64,000 nt of DNA, from contig NZGS01000134.1 of the NCBI GenBank assembly GCA_002690995.1, positions 59,198-123,197 of the forward strand. The letters run 5' to 3'. The first letter of the stretch is position 1. The number at the start of each line of letters is the position of its first letter. The stretch comes from Rhodospirillaceae bacterium (GTDB taxonomy: Bacteria; Pseudomonadota; Alphaproteobacteria; Thalassobaculales; Thalassobaculaceae). The position numbers and the translations under genes are program-made. The notes beneath the pieces are model-generated. The model was not told where the DNA came from, did no database searches, and saw only the letters and a list, made by a program, of their open reading frames with translations. This document shows positions 8,466 to 18,280 of this stretch, one piece after another.

Positions 8466-9721
8466 GGTTTCTCCCTAGCCGCCGCCGGCGCAGGTGCGGG
8501 AATTCCATTCCCTCCCCCAAGCACGGACTTACCTATGCTCCTCGGGAGCGATCGCGGTGTCTCAAATACTGATAGAGCCGGCAAAAGAATAATAAAGTGA
8601 GCGAAGTAGTAAACTGTGCAAAGCCTTGAGAGAACCACGTAGATACCTTCTGCTGGCTTGGCACCCAAGTAGGTCAATGCAACGCAATCTAACAAAAACA
8701 CCCAGAACATAATTTTATAAATTGGGCGGAAAGTCGCACTCCTTACTGGCGATCGATCGAGCCAGGGAAGGACGAATAGAACAGCTATAGCCGCAAACAT
8801 AGCGAGCACACCAAGCAGCTTGTCAGGTACAGCTCGCAATATGGCGTAAAACGGCAGGAAGTACCACTCTGGAACGATATGGGCTGGCGTTACCATTGGA
8901 TTTGCGGGGATATAGTTATCAGGATGCCCCATTGAGTTGGGAAGGAAAAATACAACAGCCGCCATAATCGTTAAGAAGACGCTGAGCCCGAACATATCCT
9001 TTACGGTATAATACGGATGGAAGGATACCGTATCCTGATCACCTCGAACGTCAATGCCGAGCGGGTTGTTTGAACCAAACCTATGGAGAGCTACGATGTG
9101 TAAGACAACAACGCCCACAATAACAAAGGGCAATAGGTAGTGAAGTGAAAAAAACCTATTGAGTGTTGGATTATCAACGGAAAAGCCTCCCCACAACAAA
9201 GTAACGATCGACTCGCCCACAAGTGGGATTGCCGAGAAAAGGTTTGTTATTACGGTAGCGCCCCAGAAACTCATTTGTCCCCAAGGAAGAACATACCCCA
9301 TGAAAGCAGTTGCCATCATCAGTAACAAAATTACTACACCGAGCATCCACAGCAATTCTCTAGGAGCCTTGTATGATCCATAGTAGAGCCCCCTAAATAT
9401 ATGGATGTAAACCACTATAAAAAAGAAGCTGGCACCGTTTGCATGAATGTATCGTATCAGCCACCCATAGTTTACGTCGCGCATTATTCTCTCGACTGAT
9501 TGAAAGGCGTGGTCAACATGCGCTGTGTAGTGCATTGAAAGTATGATTCCTGTAACAATCATTATAACGAGTGTTATTCCTGCTAAAGAACCAAAGTTCC
9601 ACCAGTAGTTGAGGTTCTTTGGTGTTGGATACTCGTGCATTTCATGATGCAGAAACGTAAAAACTGGAAGTCGATGGTCTATCCATCTTGCTACCGGGTT
9701 AGTAAGTTTTGGGCTACTCAT
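8462..9721 (-). CDS. petB: Cytochrome b of the bc1 complex
   Basis: About 419 residues with eight membrane helices. The haem-ligating His pairs and the quinol-site PEWY motif (in [10 protein letters not shown]) are visible, as is [20 protein letters not shown]. The C-terminal tail is rich in Ala and Pro. I use the ATG at 9721 (MSSPKLTNP) because GAGGAAG lies 8 bases upstream; a TTG at 9736 would overlap the petA stop. Its stop overlaps petC (ATGA). Confidence 0.96.
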   Translation of the reverse strand: MSSPKLTNPVARWIDHRLPVFTFLHHEMHEYPTPKNLNYWWNFGSLAGITLVIMIVTGIILSMHYTAHVDHAFQSVERIMRDVNYGWLIRYIHANGASFFFIVVYIHIFRGLYYGSYKAPRELLWMLGVVILLLMMATAFMGYVLPWGQMSFWGATVITNLFSAIPLVGESIVTLLWGGFSVDNPTLNRFFSLHYLLPFVIVGVVVLHIVALHRFGSNNPLGIDVRGDQDTVSFHPYYTVKDMFGLSVFLTIMAAVVFFLPNSMGHPDNYIPANPMVTPAHIVPEWYFLPFYAILRAVPDKLLGVLAMFAAIAVLFVLPWLDRSPVRSATFRPIYKIMFWVFLLDCVALTYLGAKPAEGIYVVLSRLCTVYYFAHFIILLPALSVFETPRSLPRSIGKSVLGGGNGIPAPAPAAAREKP

Positions 9722-9732
9722 AATTTTCTTCC

Positions 9733-10263
9733 TCAACCAATCTTTATAACGTCATCAGAAATATACTTATAAGGCGGGATGACAAGGTTTGTGGGCGCGG
9801 GCCCTTTTCTTATACGGCCCGATGTATCGTAATGCGATCCATGACATGGACAGAACCACCCCCCCCATTCACCCTTCGGGTCAGTTGCTTTTTGACCTAG
9901 TGGGACGCAACCTAGATGAGTACATACGCCTAGCAACACAAGTATTTCGGGTCGCGGAGTACGGTCAGCATCAGTTTGTGGATCTGGCAAGTCTGATAAC
10001 TCAACTGCTGCGGCCTCTTCTATCTCTGCTTTTGTTCTATGCCGAACAAACACAGGTTTTCCGCGCCACACAACAGATACGGACATCCCTTCCTGGACGC
10101 CTGAGACATCAAATTCAGTCGTTGAAAGAGCCAACGTGTCCGCAGCTGGATTCATTTGATCAATGAGTGGCCAGGCTACGCAAGCTGCGCCGAGAGCCGC
10201 TGCCGAGACGCTAGCAACATGGATAAAATCTCGCCTAGTCGGTTGGTCGTTAATATCAGACAT
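9733..10263 (-). CDS. petA: Rieske iron-sulfur subunit of the bc1 complex
   Basis: 176 residues. The N-terminus has a Tat-type [10 protein letters not shown] motif followed by a membrane anchor (about residues 12-35). The [2Fe-2S] boxes CTHLGC and CPCHGSHYD carry the two Cys/His pairs and the disulfide cysteines. It is first in the petABC operon. Start is the ATG at 10263; a TTG nine bases upstream, closer to a GGGG stretch, is possible. The 215 bases to trmL form a divergent control region with a 9-bp direct repeat. Confidence 0.96.
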   Translation of the reverse strand: MSDINDQPTRRDFIHVASVSAAALGAACVAWPLIDQMNPAADTLALSTTEFDVSGVQEGMSVSVVWRGKPVFVRHRTKAEIEEAAAVELSDLPDPQTDADRTPRPEILVLLGVCTHLGCVPLGQKATDPKGEWGGWFCPCHGSHYDTSGRIRKGPAPTNLVIPPYKYISDDVIKIG

Positions 10264-10300
10264 TTCAGTCAATTTCCCCTGTTTAAGCTTTGTTGGATAC

Positions 10301-10322
10301 TACCCTACAAAAGTACCCTACA
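10301..10322 (-). repeat. 9-bp direct repeat in the petA leader
   Basis: TGTAGGGTA occurs twice on the minus strand (10314-10322 and 10301-10309) with a 13-base period, 38-59 bases upstream of the petA ATG. It may be an operator or an RNA feature; no function can be assigned. Confidence 0.5.
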
Positions 10323-10478
10323 CCTCCCCAAAACAGTGCGACACGTAGTCGCGTGAGGATGATTAGTTTTAGTGCTTTTCTTTTCTAGTATTCGTATACT
10401 GCACCAATTAAAAAAATGCAAAGAAAGCCGTGGGAAAATGTTAGTAAAAATTATTTCATTATGCTACAGATTAAATAG

Positions 10479-10928
10479 ATGCGGTTAGCTCTTTTTCAGC
10501 CTGATATACCCCAAAACACAGGCGCAATTATACGGTTAACGGTGTGCTTTGGAATTCCTCTCGATATAATAGAACCATGTGGTTTTATACTATCCGACGC
10601 AAAATTACGCCGTTCCAGCATGGATTATTTGAATTTGGCAAACATTGAACGTCATATTTCATGGGACGCTTTTATTAAAGAACGCAAACAGTCGAGGTTA
10701 GTTCTTATCACAACTAGAGCAGAGGACAGCTTAAACCAGTTCGCCTTCGATAATAATGACACGTTAATTCTTGGTCGAGAAAGCAGTGGCGTTCCCCAAG
10801 AAGTTCACAACGCCATCCCAGAGAAAGTTCGGATTCCAATGGATAAAAAGGCTCGCTCCCTTAATGTTTCCATTGCGGCCGGTATTATATTATGGGAAGC
10901 ACTCAGACAGACCGGTACTCTTGACTAA
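10479..10928 (+). CDS. trmL: tRNA (cytidine/uridine-34 2'-O)-methyltransferase
   Basis: 149 residues, a minimal SPOUT methyltransferase. It methylates the wobble nucleotide ribose of tRNA-Leu isoacceptors, using SAM. The N-terminal FQPDIPQNTGAIIRL, the central LILGRESSGVP and the C-terminal MDKKARSLNVSIAAGI form the conserved knot motifs. The gene stands alone on the plus strand, divergent from petABC. Confidence 0.93.
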   Translation: MRLALFQPDIPQNTGAIIRLTVCFGIPLDIIEPCGFILSDAKLRRSSMDYLNLANIERHISWDAFIKERKQSRLVLITTRAEDSLNQFAFDNNDTLILGRESSGVPQEVHNAIPEKVRIPMDKKARSLNVSIAAGIILWEALRQTGTLD

Positions 10929-11088
10929 AATAATTTGACCCTTTGATCGACGGAATCCGCGCGAACCTCCTCGAACTTTGACATTTATTTAGATGCGCTT
11001 TTGGCTGGCGAGTCCACTTAAACTAATTAAATACATCTTTGTATTCTGAAAAATACATGGAAAAAAGCAGTTTTATTTGCAGCCTACT

Positions 11089-11132
11089 CGAGGCAACGAT
11101 TTTACTTTTTTCGTTACCTCGATTTATATTTT
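11089..11132 (+). terminator. Terminator-like inverted repeat between trmL and metY
   Basis: CGAGGCAACG (11089-11098) and CGTTACCTCG (11112-11121) pair over 10 positions, one of them mismatched or wobble depending on the strand, with a 13-base loop. On the plus strand ATTTATATTTT follows. It sits between the convergent trmL and metY and ends just before the metY stop, so it may act in either direction. Confidence 0.5.
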
Positions 11133-11133
11133 A

Positions 11134-12429
11134 TCAAACAGATTTGTTTAAAGCCTGTTCTAAATCAGCGATTATATCGTCAATATGCTCAATACCTATT
11201 GAAAGACGAACGTAACCCTCAGACACCCCTGTACTTAATTGTTCGTCAGGAGACAATTGGCTATGTGTTGTGCTAGCTGGATGTATTGCTAGTGATCGAG
11301 CATCGCCAATATTCGCAACGTGATAGAATAACTGAAGCGCATCTATGAATTTTTGACCACTCGTTTTCCCGCCGTCAAGCTCGAAACCAACGAGTCCACC
11401 ATAACCACCTGAGAGATACTTGTCGGCATTTGCTTTGTGGGTACCTTCTTGAATTCCCGGGTAGATCACGTTAGTTACGCTGGCGTGTTTGGAAAGAAAG
11501 TCAGCTACCCTTTGCGCATTACTGCAATGTTCTCTCATTCTTAAAGGTAAAGTTTCTAATCCTTGTATTACCTGAAATGCATTAAACGGCGAAAATGCAG
11601 AACCAAGATCGCGAAGTAATGTCGTCCTTGCTTTTATAATATAAGCGACTGGACCAATTGGCTCAACGGCTTTAACCCAAATCGCACCATGATAAGAGGG
11701 GTCAGGTTGATTAAGTGCTGGTTGCCTCTCCGCATGGTTTTGCCAGGGAAAGTTTCCTCCGTCAACCAGGAGTCCTCCAATCGATGTGCCATGACCGCCT
11801 ATATATTTTGTTGTCGAGTAAACAATAACTGCCGCCCCATGTTCAAATGGACGACAAAGGATGGGAGCAGCGGTATTATCCATAATCAGCGGTATGCCTA
11901 GTTCTCTCCCAATTTTGGCCACCTCCGCTATCGGAAAAACATTTAACTTTGGATTTGGCAGTGTCTCAGCATAATAAGCACGAGTTTTTGCATCTGTTGC
12001 TCTTTTGAAATTTGCCGGATCAGATGGGTCAACAAATCGCACCTCAATACCCTGGTCCTTCAGTGTATTGTTGAATAAATTCCAAGTCCCTCCATAAAGA
12101 TCCGTAGAGCTTACAATATTGTCACCAGCCTTTGCTATATTCTGAATAGACATAGCGGATGCTGCCTGTCCTGAGCTAACCGCTAGAGCCGCGGCACCCC
12201 CCTCCAGAGCTGTAATCCTCTGTTCTAGTACATCGCAGGTGGGATTCATTATTCTCGTATAGATATTTCCCAGTTCAGAAAGTGAAAATAGGTTTGCGGC
12301 ATGCTCTGTACTTTTAAATTGATAACTAGTTGTTTGATAGATCGGTACAGCGACCGACCCCGTAGTTGGATCTGCTCTATGACCCGCATGCAATAATATG
12401 GTTTCTGGGTTTTGCGCTTTTTTGGCCAT
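11134..12429 (-). CDS. metY: O-acetylhomoserine sulfhydrylase (PLP-dependent)
   Basis: 431 residues, Cys/Met metabolism PLP family. It makes homocysteine or methionine from O-acetylhomoserine and sulfide or methanethiol. Motifs are YQTTSYQF, YTRIMNPT, ALAVSSGQAA and the PLP lysine in VYSTTKYIGGHG. The length and the RSLAIHPASTTHSQ segment favour MetY over cystathionine gamma-synthase. Start is the ATG at 12429 with GGAGAAG upstream; a TTG at 12444 overlaps that site. A SAM-II riboswitch and a good promoter lie upstream, so SAM should repress it. Confidence 0.94.
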   Translation of the reverse strand: MAKKAQNPETILLHAGHRADPTTGSVAVPIYQTTSYQFKSTEHAANLFSLSELGNIYTRIMNPTCDVLEQRITALEGGAAALAVSSGQAASAMSIQNIAKAGDNIVSSTDLYGGTWNLFNNTLKDQGIEVRFVDPSDPANFKRATDAKTRAYYAETLPNPKLNVFPIAEVAKIGRELGIPLIMDNTAAPILCRPFEHGAAVIVYSTTKYIGGHGTSIGGLLVDGGNFPWQNHAERQPALNQPDPSYHGAIWVKAVEPIGPVAYIIKARTTLLRDLGSAFSPFNAFQVIQGLETLPLRMREHCSNAQRVADFLSKHASVTNVIYPGIQEGTHKANADKYLSGGYGGLVGFELDGGKTSGQKFIDALQLFYHVANIGDARSLAIHPASTTHSQLSPDEQLSTGVSEGYVRLSIGIEHIDDIIADLEQALNKSV

Positions 12430-12554
12430 TATAGTCTTCTCCAATACTAAGTTTTCACAATCCGTTAGAACAAATGCTGTCTTTGAAAACGTTATTAGAG
12501 AAATCTACCTAGATAAGAACGGTGGTCCCGTACCTAAACCTAAGTGGGATAACC

Positions 12555-12613
12555 TCCCACGCTTTAGCAGCACTTCTTATGCGCCCGCAAGCTGAAGCTC
12601 AAATCGGCGCTAT
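12555..12613 (-). ncRNA. SAM-II riboswitch upstream of metY
   Basis: The minus-strand RNA follows the SAM-II (metA motif) pattern: AGCGCCGAUUU, a short loop, GGGCGC, AUAAGAAGUGCU and GCUAAAG. P1 pairs GCGCC (12610-12606) with GGCGC (12585-12581). A pseudoknot can form between CAGC (12594-12591) and GCUG (12571-12568). The conserved GCUAAAG is at 12567-12561. SAM-II elements control methionine genes in alphaproteobacteria. Here the aptamer ends about 125 bases before the metY ATG. A GTGGGA/TCCCAC hairpin (12544-12560) overlaps its 3' edge. Confidence 0.85.
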
Positions 12614-12617
12614 TCTT

Positions 12618-12646
12618 TTCATACATTAATCAGCCCCAAATGTCAA
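12618..12646 (-). promoter_or_regulatory. Sigma-70 promoter of the SAM-II riboswitch-metY unit
   Basis: On the minus strand TTGACA (12646-12641) is followed after exactly 17 bases by TATGAA (12623-12618). The predicted transcript start is near 12611, right at the first helix of the riboswitch, which supports both calls. Confidence 0.75.
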
Positions 12647-12759
12647 TATATAAATATATGTTTATATTTTACTATTTTTTTATCCTGGCATAACTTGGTG
12701 CTTACAAGCTACAACCCTAGTGATTTTTTGTTTTAAATGGGGTTTTTTCCAAGGAAAGA

Positions 12760-13500
12760 ATGCAAAAATATAGATCAAAAGTAGAATATGATGGCCGTCA
12801 TTATGTGGGTTGGCAACGCCAAGATAATGGGCCTTCTATTCAGGCAGCGGTTGAAGAAGCGATTTTAAATTTTTGTGGAGAACAGGTTGAGGTAATCGCT
12901 GCAGGCCGCACAGACTCTGGCGTCCATGCTCTAGGTATGACGACACATTTTGCACTGCTAAATAACAATCACGATCCAGCGACCGTTAGGAAAGCGATAA
13001 ATTTCCATCTTGGTTCACAACCTATAAAGATTATCGAAACAGAGGTAGTTCCTGATAGTTTCCATGCTCGCTTCTCAGCTATCGAGCGACGCTATCTCTA
13101 CAGGATACTAAATCGACAGTCACCCCCAACTTTAGATTGTGGTAGAGTTTGGCACGTTCCCAGAAAACTTGACATTGCAGGAATGCAGGAAGCGGCTGAA
13201 ATATTGATAGGGGAACATGATTTCAGCAGTTTTAGAGCTAAAGATTGCCAAGCAGCTTCACCCATTAAAACACTCAATACGATAAAAGTAAGGAAGAGTG
13301 GAGACGAAATACATATTAGTGCTCACGCAAGATCTTTTTTACACAGACAAATAAGAAATATAGTAGGAAGCTTAAAATTGGTTGGTGAAGGTAAATGGGA
13401 TCCAGACGATATCCAACGAATTCTGTTAGCAAAGAACAGAGCCAAGGCAGGCCCTACAGCACCGGCCGAGGGCTTGTATTTCTTGGAGGTCATTTATTAG
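12760..13500 (+). CDS. truA: tRNA pseudouridine(38-40) synthase
   Basis: 246 residues, normal length. The catalytic Asp52 lies in AAGRTDSGVHA. YVGWQRQDNGPSIQ near the N-terminus, RRYLYRI and FLHRQIRNIVGSL are family blocks. It converts uridines in the anticodon stem-loop to pseudouridine. AAGGAAAG precedes the ATG. The 3' end converges with the membrane protein gene six bases away. Confidence 0.95.
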   Translation: MQKYRSKVEYDGRHYVGWQRQDNGPSIQAAVEEAILNFCGEQVEVIAAGRTDSGVHALGMTTHFALLNNNHDPATVRKAINFHLGSQPIKIIETEVVPDSFHARFSAIERRYLYRILNRQSPPTLDCGRVWHVPRKLDIAGMQEAAEILIGEHDFSSFRAKDCQAASPIKTLNTIKVRKSGDEIHISAHARSFLHRQIRNIVGSLKLVGEGKWDPDDIQRILLAKNRAKAGPTAPAEGLYFLEVIY

Positions 13501-13506
13501 CGATAC

Positions 13507-14073
13507 CTACCTAATCGATCCTAATGCGCTAATTAGTGCAATGCTAAATAGAAAGTCAAACGCTACAACACCGACAGCTGCTAACCGTGAAATTTCTAGC
13601 TGACGACGTGCAATTTCAAAAAATAAAAAAATCGCAACCACATATGCTACAAATAGCAATCCGGCGCCGAAGCTGCTTCCCTCAAGACTTCTGCCTACTA
13701 CGGTTGCGAATGCAAAAAAATAACCTGTCGGAATTGAAGCCCAATTATAAGGAATGATGTATTTGAGCGCTTTGTCATGTGCATTCAAATATCGACAGGC
13801 ACTAATGACAATTAAAGGATAAAATAACCAATTAATAATATATATTAGAAGGTCTCTTAACCCATCGATTACACTATATGAAACTTCGCCAGCAGCTAAT
13901 ATGCCAAGCGCCGTGATAATTATATTCGCTGGTAAAACTAAGATAGCGGCGACAAAAGAACGCCAAAAGCCCTCAACCGATATATCAAAAAATTTATCCG
14001 CCCCTGGCTGATTTTTTAGGATTAACCAGAGACCAAATAACGCCTTGGTTACATCAGAAACTAATGCACCCAT
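13507..14073 (-). CDS. Multi-spanning membrane protein of unknown function
   Basis: 188 residues with about five hydrophobic segments (roughly 36-60, 78-98, 115-130, 138-155 and 165-185) and few charged residues between them. It begins four bases after the dapE stop, in the same operon as dapD and dapE. The polytopic, Yip1-like look is only an impression; I cannot name a family. Its position behind the lysine/diaminopimelate genes is seen in related genomes but does not define a role. Confidence 0.7.
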   Translation of the reverse strand: MGALVSDVTKALFGLWLILKNQPGADKFFDISVEGFWRSFVAAILVLPANIIITALGILAAGEVSYSVIDGLRDLLIYIINWLFYPLIVISACRYLNAHDKALKYIIPYNWASIPTGYFFAFATVVGRSLEGSSFGAGLLFVAYVVAIFLFFEIARRQLEISRLAAVGVVAFDFLFSIALISALGSIR

Positions 14074-14077
14074 TTTA

Positions 14078-15253
14078 TCACGCGTTAACGCGCTTAAAAA
14101 AGCGGTCTAGTAACTCCGTGTATATATCAGTTAACAACTCCACGTCTTTTACTTCTACATGCTCGTTTAATTTATGCATTGTTTTCCCAACTACACCAAA
14201 CTCAATAACCGGGCAGAACTTTCGAATAAATCTAGCGTCCGATGTTCCGCCGGTTGTGCTCATTGCAGGATGGGTTCCCACAACATCCTTTACTGCCGAC
14301 ACCAAGTCATCTGATAATGCACCCGGCTCTGTTATAAATGCATTAGACGAGCAAGCTGTCTCTAACGTGTAGTTCCCACCAACTGAGTCAAAATGTGCTC
14401 GCAACCACTTTTCAATGTCTTCAGCGGTTCTAGTATCATTAAATCTTATGTTGAAACTTGCCGTCACTTTTTGTGGTATCACATTTGAAGCGCTATTACC
14501 TGTATCAATTGACGATATCGCTGCAGTGGTAGGTGGAAAATATTCAGTACCCTGGTCTAGTTGCTCTTCCGCCAGTGGCTCCAACATTTTCACTAACTTA
14601 GACAAAGGGTTTTCAGCTAAATGGGGGTAGGCTGTGTGTCCCTGGACGCCTGTAACAGTGAGCCAACCGGTAAAGCTTCCTCTTCTGCCAATTTTTATCA
14701 TTTGCCCAAGATAATCAGGGTTCGTTGGCTCACCTACAATACAGGCATCAATGACTTCGTTATTCTTTGACATCCAATCAAGAACTTTGGTTGTTCCATT
14801 TATCGCAGGTCCTTCTTCATCACCAGTGATTAATAAACTAATTGAACCAGGGAGTTTTTCATTAACTTTCAATATATACCTATGCGCAGCAGAAACAAAA
14901 CTCGCTATCGCAGATTTCATGTCTGATGACCCACGACCAAAGAGTTTTCCATCTATTATGACGCCTGAAAACGGGTCCTCACCCCACCCATCTCTATCCC
15001 CGGGAGGCACAACATCCGAGTGCCCCGCGAAACAGAAATTTGGTCGCATATCGCCCAACCGGGCATACAGATTATCGACGTCAGGCGTTCCCTCCTCCGA
15101 AAAAAGTAATCGCTGGCAATGAAAACCTATTCCCTCTAACACACTCTGGAGTTCATCTAGTGCGCCACCTTCATGGGGCGTTACGCTTGGACAACGAATG
15201 AGTCTCTGGCTAAGCTCAACGGGATTTATTACATCAATATCTACTGTTGACAT
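14078..15253 (-). CDS. dapE: Succinyl-diaminopimelate desuccinylase
   Basis: 391 residues, M20 metallopeptidase fold. It removes succinate from N-succinyl-LL-diaminopimelate in lysine and peptidoglycan synthesis. Zinc-ligand blocks are FAGHSDVVPPGD and GRGSSDMKSAIA, the catalytic Glu pair is in TGDEEGPA, and a dimerisation domain begins near GWLTVTGVQGHTAYPHLAENP. TSDARFI and a C-terminal HKLNEHV also fit. The ATG directly follows the dapD TAA, so the two are co-translated. Confidence 0.95.
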   Translation of the reverse strand: MSTVDIDVINPVELSQRLIRCPSVTPHEGGALDELQSVLEGIGFHCQRLLFSEEGTPDVDNLYARLGDMRPNFCFAGHSDVVPPGDRDGWGEDPFSGVIIDGKLFGRGSSDMKSAIASFVSAAHRYILKVNEKLPGSISLLITGDEEGPAINGTTKVLDWMSKNNEVIDACIVGEPTNPDYLGQMIKIGRRGSFTGWLTVTGVQGHTAYPHLAENPLSKLVKMLEPLAEEQLDQGTEYFPPTTAAISSIDTGNSASNVIPQKVTASFNIRFNDTRTAEDIEKWLRAHFDSVGGNYTLETACSSNAFITEPGALSDDLVSAVKDVVGTHPAMSTTGGTSDARFIRKFCPVIEFGVVGKTMHKLNEHVEVKDVELLTDIYTELLDRFFKRVNA

Positions 15254-16114
15254 TTAATCGCGCAGGAGCTCATTTATTGATGTTTTGGTGCGTGTTTGTT
15301 CATCTACCTGCTTCACAATTACAGCACAATAGAGTGATGGCCCTGGAGAGCCATCCGGCAACGGCTTCCCTGGCATCGCCCCTGGTACGACTACCGAGTA
15401 TGCAGGTACTCTACCCATCGTGATCTCGCTTGTTTCTCTGTTAATAATTTTCGTTGATGCGCCAATATACACTCCCATACTCAGTACAGATCCGGTCTCA
15501 ACAATGACGCCTTCTGCCACTTCGGATCGTGCCCCTATGAAGCAGTTATCCTCTATTATAACGGGATCCGCTTGCATAGGCTCCAATACGCCAGCTATGC
15601 CTGCACCCCCAGATATATGACAATTTTTGCCCACTTGAGCGCATGACCCAATCGTCGCCCAGGTATCAACCATTGTTCCACTGTCTACATAGGCACCTAA
15701 ATTGACAAAACTTGGCATTAAAACGACGCCAGGTGCTATGTATGCGGAACGGCGAACAACACAATTTGGGACAGCTCGGAGCCCCGAAATTTTAAACTGC
15801 TCATCTGACCAGCCTGAGAACTTTGACGGTACCTTATCCCACCAAGCCGATGCACCCCTTTGATTGTCACCAGGACCACCTGAAATCATCTCCATATCGT
15901 TGAGCCTAAAGGATAATAGGACAGCTTTCTTTAGCCATTGGTTTACCCTCCATTTGTGGTCGCCTAATGGCGAAGCCACGCGCTCCTTACCTGAGTCCAT
16001 AGACTCTAAAGCCGCTTCCACAGCATCTCTTATTTCACCAGAAGTGGCGCTTGTGATCGATTCACGATCTTCCCAAGCCTTATCTATTGTGGACTCCAAT
16101 TGGCTATCACCCAT
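15254..16114 (-). CDS. dapD: Tetrahydrodipicolinate N-succinyltransferase
   Basis: 286 residues. It succinylates tetrahydrodipicolinate with succinyl-CoA, the step before DapC and DapE. The left-handed beta-helix hexapeptides are visible in the middle ([35 protein letters not shown]). The first gene of the dapD-dapE-membrane protein operon, with an ATG start MGDSQLEST. Confidence 0.96.
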   Translation of the reverse strand: MGDSQLESTIDKAWEDRESITSATSGEIRDAVEAALESMDSGKERVASPLGDHKWRVNQWLKKAVLLSFRLNDMEMISGGPGDNQRGASAWWDKVPSKFSGWSDEQFKISGLRAVPNCVVRRSAYIAPGVVLMPSFVNLGAYVDSGTMVDTWATIGSCAQVGKNCHISGGAGIAGVLEPMQADPVIIEDNCFIGARSEVAEGVIVETGSVLSMGVYIGASTKIINRETSEITMGRVPAYSVVVPGAMPGKPLPDGSPGPSLYCAVIVKQVDEQTRTKTSINELLRD

Positions 16115-16211
16115 TTTTTAATCCTTTTATCTATCTTGACTACGATTTTAGAATGAAAAATGCTTTTCAAACGAAATAGTGTCAAGCAAGAACACCAATA
16201 AACAAAAATTC

Positions 16212-16871
16212 TCAAACAGTTGCCAACCAGCTTTTTAGGTCGTCTATTTCTTCATCAATGTGTTCGGCTGAAAAATCTTTAGCGGACCATTCTTTGTCGT
16301 GTCTGAGCCAGACTGTGCTTATTCCAAGGTTTGCTGCAGGAATTAGGTTCTTCGCCATATCATCTATCATGACTGACGTTCGTGTGTCGACACGGTACTT
16401 ATTTACCATTAGCTCATAAATAGTTGGATTCGGCTTTGGGACAAATTTAGCTGCTACAATGTCAAAAATACCTTCGAAGAGATGGTCTATGCCTAATTGT
16501 TTTGTAACTCTCTGAGCATGAGGAACTGATCCATTGGTAAAAATCAAACGCCTCCCTGGCAAGCCTTCTAGTAATTTCTCCAATACAGGGTCTGGTTCAA
16601 GATCACTTACATCTATATCGTGAACAAAATGTAGGAATTCTTCGGGATCCATATCATGCTCAACCATAAGACCGCGCATTGTTGTTCCGTATTTTAGGAA
16701 CATCTCCTTTTGCAAATGCTTTGCAGCCGCTTCATCAAGTTGGAATGCATTTTGAATAAAAACCGTCATGCGTCTTGAGACTTTAGCAAACAGATCTGTT
16801 CCAACATCATACAGGGTATTATCTAAGTCGAATATCCAAGTGTTTGTGTTGTCTTTCATACTTTTAATCAT
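16212..16871 (-). CDS. HAD-family hydrolase, pyrimidine 5'-nucleotidase type
   Basis: About 219 residues. HAD motif I is FDLDNTLYD near the N-terminus, motif II is FTNGS, a Lys in AAKFVPKPNP is motif III, and motif IV is VMIDDMAKNL. The cap and the sequence resemble the SDT1-like pyrimidine 5'-nucleotidases found next to dapD in alphaproteobacteria. I start at the ATG at 16871 because GAGG lies upstream at a suitable distance; a longer frame opens with GTG at 16913. The substrate is inferred from the family. Confidence 0.82.
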   Translation of the reverse strand: MIKSMKDNTNTWIFDLDNTLYDVGTDLFAKVSRRMTVFIQNAFQLDEAAAKHLQKEMFLKYGTTMRGLMVEHDMDPEEFLHFVHDIDVSDLEPDPVLEKLLEGLPGRRLIFTNGSVPHAQRVTKQLGIDHLFEGIFDIVAAKFVPKPNPTIYELMVNKYRVDTRTSVMIDDMAKNLIPAANLGISTVWLRHDKEWSAKDFSAEHIDEEIDDLKSWLATV

Positions 16872-16992
16872 TACTTTTATTGCCTCTTTTTTGGAACAAT
16901 GGCACCCTACCACTATCCCAATAACTTATTTAAAACAAAGTTTTTAAACCTCATTTTTTAATAAAAACCCCGTTGGATAGTGAAATATTGCA

Positions 16993-18276
16993 ATGAGCCG
17001 ATATAAGGACTTTACAAATCTTGCCGCCGATATTGCCTGGGAGACAAATAACGATGGTAACATTACCTATATATTGGGGAACGAACGTTTTGGCTACAAG
17101 AACTCACAACTAGTAGGTTTGAAAGCCACAAAGTTGTTACATAAAAGCACGCCGGCAAGTTCAAAGCGCTATTTTACATCAAAAACCCCCCAAACTGACC
17201 TTGAATTGGTTTTGAAACACGCGAGTGGAGATCCCGTAACACTCCAGGTTTCAACTATACCGTTTTTTGATAAGCAAGGTAATTGGGAAGGAACCAGGGC
17301 AATAGGAAAAGACGTAACTTTGGATCGTTACCGAGACATCGAACTGGCAGCAGCCCAGAACAGAGAGAGGGTGATGAGTTTTATTACGCAGTCTGTAAGA
17401 GAAGCTGAAGTCTCTAGAAAAGGGCTAGATCCTGTTTTAAAAGCTATCACGTTAAGCTTGGCTATCGATGGTTGTCAGATAATCAGGCTCAATGCTAATA
17501 CCCAAAGGGAAGTAATGTCCACCTTTGGCGCGATGCCAGTTCCTATATCTAAGAAAATAGATGTCGGTATAAACAACCGGTTAATTTTTGATCACAGAAA
17601 TCTTCGCTGCATTGCGCAAGTAACAAAATATCAGCGTGAGGCAAATGGACTTCTGGTATTCTGGGGGAAAGGGGCCAGTAGCTATTGGAATGACGATGAT
17701 TTATTTCTTTTTGAGCAATGTGCGGATTTGATAGGTATAGAGTTAGAGCACATTGCAACTAGGGAGCTATTAGAGGTTTTATCAACTACAGACCAACTTA
17801 CGGGTCTCCTTAACCGAGGGACTTTTGAGAAATATTTAACAGAAAAGATTTTTGCGCAAGTAAAAACACGGGCTCCCACTGGCGTTCTGGTGTTTATAGA
17901 CTTTGATAATTTTAAGCTCATCAATGATTCGCAAGGACACAAAGCGGGGGACAAAGCACTCGTTAAATTGGCTAATTTTCTGATTAATTTAGCACGCCCG
18001 GGAGACTTCGTCGCGAGGTTTGGCGGCGACGAATTTGCGATGTGGCTTAATAATTTAGAAAAACCAGCAGCCAGGGCGCTATTCAAGCCACTCCTCTTTA
18101 ATACCAATTTTTTTAAAGAGTTTTCCGTTGATAGGCGTAAGCCGGTTGGGATCTCCGCTGGTTTCGTTAGCCTAGATAGGAGTTATGATAAGACAGCCTC
18201 GGACCTAATAGAGCGCGCTGATATTTTAATGTACCGCCGAAAAAAAGATAAAAAACGCCGCCAAGCCAGTAAGTAA
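16993..18276 (+). CDS. PAS-GAF-GGDEF diguanylate cyclase
   Basis: 427 residues, soluble, no membrane segment. A PAS-like domain spans about residues 8-115 (WETNNDGNITYILGN onward), a GAF-like domain about 125-255, and a GGDEF domain about 265 to the end. The active site RFGGDEF is intact, and an RPGD five residues upstream matches the RxxD product-inhibition site. It should make cyclic di-GMP under control of the sensory domains. It stands alone on the plus strand between minus-strand genes and converges with argB. Confidence 0.9.
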   Translation: MSRYKDFTNLAADIAWETNNDGNITYILGNERFGYKNSQLVGLKATKLLHKSTPASSKRYFTSKTPQTDLELVLKHASGDPVTLQVSTIPFFDKQGNWEGTRAIGKDVTLDRYRDIELAAAQNRERVMSFITQSVREAEVSRKGLDPVLKAITLSLAIDGCQIIRLNANTQREVMSTFGAMPVPISKKIDVGINNRLIFDHRNLRCIAQVTKYQREANGLLVFWGKGASSYWNDDDLFLFEQCADLIGIELEHIATRELLEVLSTTDQLTGLLNRGTFEKYLTEKIFAQVKTRAPTGVLVFIDFDNFKLINDSQGHKAGDKALVKLANFLINLARPGDFVARFGGDEFAMWLNNLEKPAARALFKPLLFNTNFFKEFSVDRRKPVGISAGFVSLDRSYDKTASDLIERADILMYRRKKDKKRRQASK

Positions 18277-18280
18277 ATGC

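Noticed and set aside
16993-18276. Degenerate (inactive) GGDEF protein
   Set aside because: The RFGGDEF active site and the RxxD inhibition site are both intact, so it should be an active cyclase.
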